Source of the DNA: JBBDYH01 sp040901795
GTDB taxonomy: Bacteria > Planctomycetota > Planctomycetia > Pirellulales > JALHPA01
Direction of reading: 5' to 3'
DNA length: 54,517 nucleotides
Assembly: GCA_040901795.1 (NCBI GenBank)
Contig: JBBDYH010000005.1
Span: 1 to 54,517 of the forward strand
Positions 51,160 to 54,517 of this stretch are shown here, piece after piece. Position 1 is the stretch's first letter. Each line of letters begins with the position of its first letter. A program made the translations under genes and the position numbers. The notes beneath the pieces were generated by a model. The model was not told the origin of the DNA. It made no database searches and saw only the letters and a list, made by a program, of their open reading frames with translations.

Positions 51160-53105
51160 CACACGATACTGCCCCAACTGTGTTGATTCTCGAAGATGAC
51201 CCGGGCGCCGCGCTCCTCCAACTGCGTAGCTTGGAAAGGGCCGGATTCCGGCCGCTATCGGTCGCAACGCCGTCCGAGGCGATTGCCCTGCTGGCCCGCG
51301 AGCGAGTGGACATCATCGTCGTGGACTACCGTCTCCAAGGTAACCTGACTGGTATCGATTTCTATCAGCATGTGAAAAACGCCGGGTACGATGTACCGGC
51401 CATCGTCGTCACTGGTTTTACTGCCGAACTTACCGTCATTCAGGCAATCCGGGCGGGAGTGAGCGACTTCATTCCGAAGTCCGCGGATTATCTCGAATAC
51501 TTGCCTCATGCAGTGGCTCGGGTTCTCGATCACGTGCACGCCGAGGAACGCTTTGTTGAGTCCGATGCCCGCTTTCATGCGTTCATGAACCACAGTCCCG
51601 CCGTTGCCTGGATGAAGAACGAAGACGGCCAAATCATCTATGCGAATCGCGCTTTTGAGCAGACATTCCGCCGTACCGATTGGCTCGAGAAGACTGCTTC
51701 GGATCTATGGCCTGACGATGTCGCGCGACTGCTCCGCGAGAGCGATCTGAAGGTCATGGCCAGCGACTGCGCGGCGGAAGTGACCGAGAAAGTACCTCTG
51801 CCCGATGGCCAGTGGCGCGATTGGCTATGCTACAAGTTCCCGATTCGCGACGCTACCGGCCGACGCTTCCTTGGCGGAATGGCACTGGACATTACGGAGC
51901 GCAAACGGATCGAGGACGCTCTGCGTCAGCGCGACGAACAACTGCGCCAGTCGCAGAAAATGGAAGCGTTGGGAACCTTGTCCGGTGCGGTGGCCCACGA
52001 GTTCAACAACCTGTTGCAGGCCATCCAGGGATATGTCTCCTACGCGAAGGAGGCCTTGAGGCCGACGGATCAGGCGTATCAAGACCTCGAACAAGCAATG
52101 AAGGCATGCCAGCCGGCGGCATCGCTGACACGTCAACTCCTAGGGTTCGGCAGGCGCCACGAGTTGCAGCGCAGCCAGTTCGAGGCCAATCACGTACTAA
52201 GCGATCTGGTCAAGATGTTGCGACCGTTGCTCGACGCGACGATCGAATTACAACTCGATCTTTCGAAACGGCCCATGACTCTCGACGTCGACGCGGGGCA
52301 ACTGCAACAGGTGTTACTCAACATTTGCCTCAATGCGCGCGACGCAATGCCGTCCGGCGGCCGTCTACTCCTGACGAGCGGCCAAATAGAGGTCGGAGAG
52401 GCGGGCTTTGGAGGAATAAATGTTCCGCAGGGGCGATACGTGGTAATTACGGTCGCTGACACCGGATGCGGAATGTCGCAAGAAGTGAAGAGCCGGATCT
52501 TTGAGCCTTTCTTTACTACGAAAGCGGTCGACAAAGGAACCGGGTTGGGGTTAGCTGTTGCTTACGGCATCGTAGAACAACACAAGGGCCTCATAACGGT
52601 CGAAAGTGAAGTGGGCAAAGGAGCATCGTTTCGAATCCTGCTGCCATTGGTGGAGGCGAATGAATCGGCGTTTGAAGAAAGCCGGCCGCGCAAGATTTCG
52701 GGCGGCTCCGAAACCATCCTCATCGCGGAGGACGAACCACTGATCCTGCAACTGGCGGTCCGTGTACTTACGGCAGCCGGCTACCGGACCTTGACCGCGA
52801 TCGATGGAGAGGATGCTATGCGGGTGTTTCAAGAGCACGCTGACGATATCTCCCTGGCGCTTCTCGACATGACTATGCCTAAGATGGGAGGCCATAATCT
52901 TCGTCAAAACCTACAGCTTTTACGGCCCGATCTCCCGGTCATCCTGTGCAGCGGTTACAACCAGACAGCGGCACAGCGAGATTTACGGTCCGATGAGGCG
53001 GTCCCATTCCTGCAGAAGCCGTTCGATAGAGATCAGCTGCTGCAGATGATTCGGCAGACACTGGATGTCGCTCGCGCATCCTCGCTTGCGACGATCGGTG
53101 CATAA
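51156..53105 (+). CDS. Hybrid histidine kinase, REC-PAS-HisKA-HATPase-REC
   Basis: The 649-residue protein has no membrane span. In order: receiver (Asp57 in IVVDYRLQGNLTG), a PAS domain (about 140-250; NHSPAVAWMKNEDGQIIYAN), the phosphoacceptor helix with His281 in SGAVAHEFNNLLQAI, an ATPase domain (NARDAM, ADTGCGM, FEPFFTTK, GTGLGLAVAY), and a C-terminal receiver (LLDMTMPKMGGH, FLQKPFD). It is a paralogue of the kinase at 7654-10038, sharing runs such as GQLQQVLLN and NARDAMPSGG, but with one PAS fewer. It starts at a GTG that overlaps the Hpt stop. An N-terminal receiver fed by the Hpt protein is the simplest reading. Confidence 0.93.
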   Translation: MTHDTAPTVLILEDDPGAALLQLRSLERAGFRPLSVATPSEAIALLARERVDIIVVDYRLQGNLTGIDFYQHVKNAGYDVPAIVVTGFTAELTVIQAIRAGVSDFIPKSADYLEYLPHAVARVLDHVHAEERFVESDARFHAFMNHSPAVAWMKNEDGQIIYANRAFEQTFRRTDWLEKTASDLWPDDVARLLRESDLKVMASDCAAEVTEKVPLPDGQWRDWLCYKFPIRDATGRRFLGGMALDITERKRIEDALRQRDEQLRQSQKMEALGTLSGAVAHEFNNLLQAIQGYVSYAKEALRPTDQAYQDLEQAMKACQPAASLTRQLLGFGRRHELQRSQFEANHVLSDLVKMLRPLLDATIELQLDLSKRPMTLDVDAGQLQQVLLNICLNARDAMPSGGRLLLTSGQIEVGEAGFGGINVPQGRYVVITVADTGCGMSQEVKSRIFEPFFTTKAVDKGTGLGLAVAYGIVEQHKGLITVESEVGKGASFRILLPLVEANESAFEESRPRKISGGSETILIAEDEPLILQLAVRVLTAAGYRTLTAIDGEDAMRVFQEHADDISLALLDMTMPKMGGHNLRQNLQLLRPDLPVILCSGYNQTAAQRDLRSDEAVPFLQKPFDRDQLLQMIRQTLDVARASSLATIGA

Positions 53106-53568
53106 GAGGGTGTTCGTGGCTCTTCGTCGCTGGTGCTGATTGAGCAACAATTCTGGCGGGTGCTCTGCCCCACTTTGCGGTAAGGCAGTCGCCGCGGCGA
53201 ACGGAGTTGGCGTATCGCGGTTCTCCCAGAACCAGCGGATGGCCTGCGAATTGGTACAGAATACAGCAGAAGAGGTTAACCTGGGCCTCGAGAGCTGGCA
53301 ATGAGCACTCTTGGGTGCCCCGCATGGATGCCGCGAAATTTAGTGTACGGGATGCATCAAAAGCTCCTTCGCAAAAATGCCGAAATAACCGTATCGTTTT
53401 TGGCTTGTTGCCGGAATGGGATATCTCATTGGAGAAAACCAGACGAGATGACTGTTGATTGGAATGAGACACTGTCGGAAGTGGGCACGTGAGTTGGCGC
53501 ACTTTGAGAGGCATCCGCGATGTGGCATCCATGAGAGAAGCGGCCTCAGAGCCACCGGCGAACCTGCG
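53106..53568. other. Intergenic stretch ending at a duplication breakpoint
   Basis: About 463 bases hold no convincing gene. The region ends at the inverted repeat 53561-53575 (arms AACCTG and CAGGTT around CGT), exactly where similarity to the other copy (near 43985) is lost. Confidence 0.5.
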
Positions 53569-53607
53569 TCAGGTTGCACGCGTAACAAGAATCTTCGGTT
53601 TCGACAT
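53569..53607 (-). pseudogene. Remnant of the start of an SDR/NmrA-like gene (copy 2)
   Basis: On the minus strand a GAGGAG site precedes an ATG at 53607 and the peptide MSKPKILVTRAT, then a TGA. It is the sister of the remnant at 43970-44020 and is truncated at the same codon region. The glycine of the expected VTGAT is replaced by Arg. It lies 31 bases after the stop of the Fe-S/SCP2 gene. Confidence 0.7.
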
Positions 53608-53638
53608 TTTGGGTTCTCCTCGATTGTGTGAAAACCAG

Positions 53639-54517
53639 TTACTGGGGAAAGCACTTTCCGAACGCTACCAGCAGCTTGAGTGGACCATCGAGCCGAATCT
53701 TCCGTCGCAGCAGTGCCCACACCACGTTTTTTTCCTTCCGCAGAAAGCCGATCCAGGTTTGCGAGTCAGCGGTAACGTGCAGATCGGACTGACCGACATG
53801 CCCCTCCTGCACGCTCATTTTCTGGTCCTTGATCACGACAGTTGCCTGCCGCTGCTCATGGCCGGTGAAGGTGAAGTGGAAGGTGGCGTTCAATCCCGCC
53901 GACTTGCCGGCCTGGAAGACGTGCGGCATTCCGTTAAGGAAAACCTCGATGGTGTTCGGCCGCAGGCTGTTGCCCACGTGCTTGATTTTTTTGTGGGGAA
54001 ACCGTTTGGCGACATGATCCTCAGCGTCGGAGTTTTTGGTGACGTAAATCGTCTCTTCCTTCTCTTGAAGCGGCCGCACGATTTCCTTGAGATGTGTCTT
54101 CCGATCGGTGAGGAACGGTCCAACGACGTCTTCTCCGGCCGGGCAGACCGCCAGGCAGTACGCCGCTTTGTAGTTCGCTCCGTAGGACAGACTCTGCCAC
54201 ATCGAGACCGACTCTGCATCGCTGACTCGACTGCGGTAGTCGCGGGCGTTCTTGCTGTCGGCCACCTGCTCGACCCAATCGGTGAAGCCGCCCATGAACT
54301 CCCGGTAGTTATGGGTGTAGCAGGCCGAGAAGTTAAAATTCCCTTCCGACGAGATGGCGCCCACAGGACATGCGGCCACGCATAGTTTGCATTCCAGACA
54401 AGGGTTGTAGTCGATCGGCTGGCTGGACTCTGAAACTTCGGCATCCAACAAGATGGTCCCCAGCAGGATGAAATTGCCGAACTTCTCATGGATCACGTTG
54501 CGGTGAATGCCCATCAT
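53639..54517 (-). CDS. Fe-S protein with C-terminal SCP2 domain, N-terminus outside window
   Basis: The 292 visible residues run to the right edge, so the true start is missing (the ATG at the edge is probably internal). The opening GIHRNVIHEKFGNFILLGTI resembles the QueG/reductive-dehalogenase-type core. Next is a [4Fe-4S] motif, PCLECKLCVAACPVGAI (Cys40, 43, 46, 50), with further Cys66, Cys121 and Cys125 in AYCLAVCPAGED for a second cluster. The last 110 residues are SCP2-like. This suggests a cytoplasmic redox enzyme acting on a hydrophobic or bulky substrate; the reaction is unknown. Its 3' part is duplicated at 44051-44419, and an SDR-gene start follows it. Confidence 0.85.
   Translation of the reverse strand: MMGIHRNVIHEKFGNFILLGTILLDAEVSESSQPIDYNPCLECKLCVAACPVGAISSEGNFNFSACYTHNYREFMGGFTDWVEQVADSKNARDYRSRVSDAESVSMWQSLSYGANYKAAYCLAVCPAGEDVVGPFLTDRKTHLKEIVRPLQEKEETIYVTKNSDAEDHVAKRFPHKKIKHVGNSLRPNTIEVFLNGMPHVFQAGKSAGLNATFHFTFTGHEQRQATVVIKDQKMSVQEGHVGQSDLHVTADSQTWIGFLRKEKNVVWALLRRKIRLDGPLKLLVAFGKCFPQ

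Overview
The window looks like a piece of a planctomycete genome, probably from the Pirellulales or a near relative. Several gene types typical of that group occur together: an ECF sigma factor of the planctomycete serine/threonine-kinase-linked type beside a TPR-bearing Ser/Thr kinase, a planctomycete cytochrome c domain, a DUF1573 protein, a PEP-CTERM protein, and a large surface protein with the N-terminal EQLEQRSMLS-type motif. The organism assignment is inference from gene content. I saw no tRNA, rRNA, CRISPR array, insertion sequence or replication origin.

Layout. (1) 1-4.2 kb, minus strand: a secreted protein running off the left edge, a membrane DUF1573 protein, an intergenic block of dispersed planctomycete-type repeats, and a PQQ-type sugar dehydrogenase ending in a PEP-CTERM tag. 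(2) 4.4-12.4 kb: a signalling island with a small Cys-rich protein, a lone receiver, and a tightly packed minus-strand run of membrane histidine kinase, Rcp1-type receiver, REC-PAS-PAS-HK-REC hybrid kinase, HD-GYP response regulator, and a receiver fused through one membrane span to leucine-rich repeats. (3) 12.7-26.6 kb: a twelve-gene minus-strand exopolysaccharide operon with Wzz/GumC-like chain-length protein, initiating sugar transferase, GGDEF-like protein with a broken signature, GT4, flippase, aminoglycoside/LPS-kinase-like protein, GT2, sulfotransferase, HprK-like protein, thymidylate-kinase-like protein, ATP-grasp enzyme and polysaccharide deacetylase. An O-antigen ligase/polymerase and a methyltransferase (28.8-31.1 kb) belong with it but are separated by two plus-strand genes, a winged-helix-like protein and a papain-family protein lacking the catalytic His. 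(4) 31.3-36.1 kb: a large PKD-repeat/DNRLRE surface protein, a DUF2231-Rieske membrane protein and a small secreted protein, followed by about 1.4 kb of apparently non-coding DNA. (5) 37.4-43.5 kb: sigma factor, TPR Ser/Thr kinase, and a cytochrome c-ankyrin-CxxCH-cyclase-like fusion. (6) 44.9-53.1 kb: TonB-dependent receptor, YfiR-family protein and CHASE8-type hybrid kinase, then a receiver with a four-Cys tail, an Hpt protein and a second hybrid kinase. (7) The right edge holds a partial Fe-S/SCP2 protein whose 3' third is duplicated near 44.2 kb.

How the parts may work together. Genes in (3) make up most of a Wzx/Wzy-type polysaccharide route: priming, elongation, flipping, polymerisation and chain-length control, plus decoration by sulfate, deacetylation and probably phosphorylation. 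Islands (2) and (6) have many receivers and phosphotransfer parts but almost no DNA-binding outputs, so they probably act through phosphorelay, c-di-GMP breakdown (HD-GYP) or protein contacts. Most start sites given here were moved inward from the longest open frame, using Shine-Dalgarno sequences, signal peptides and overlap with neighbours.
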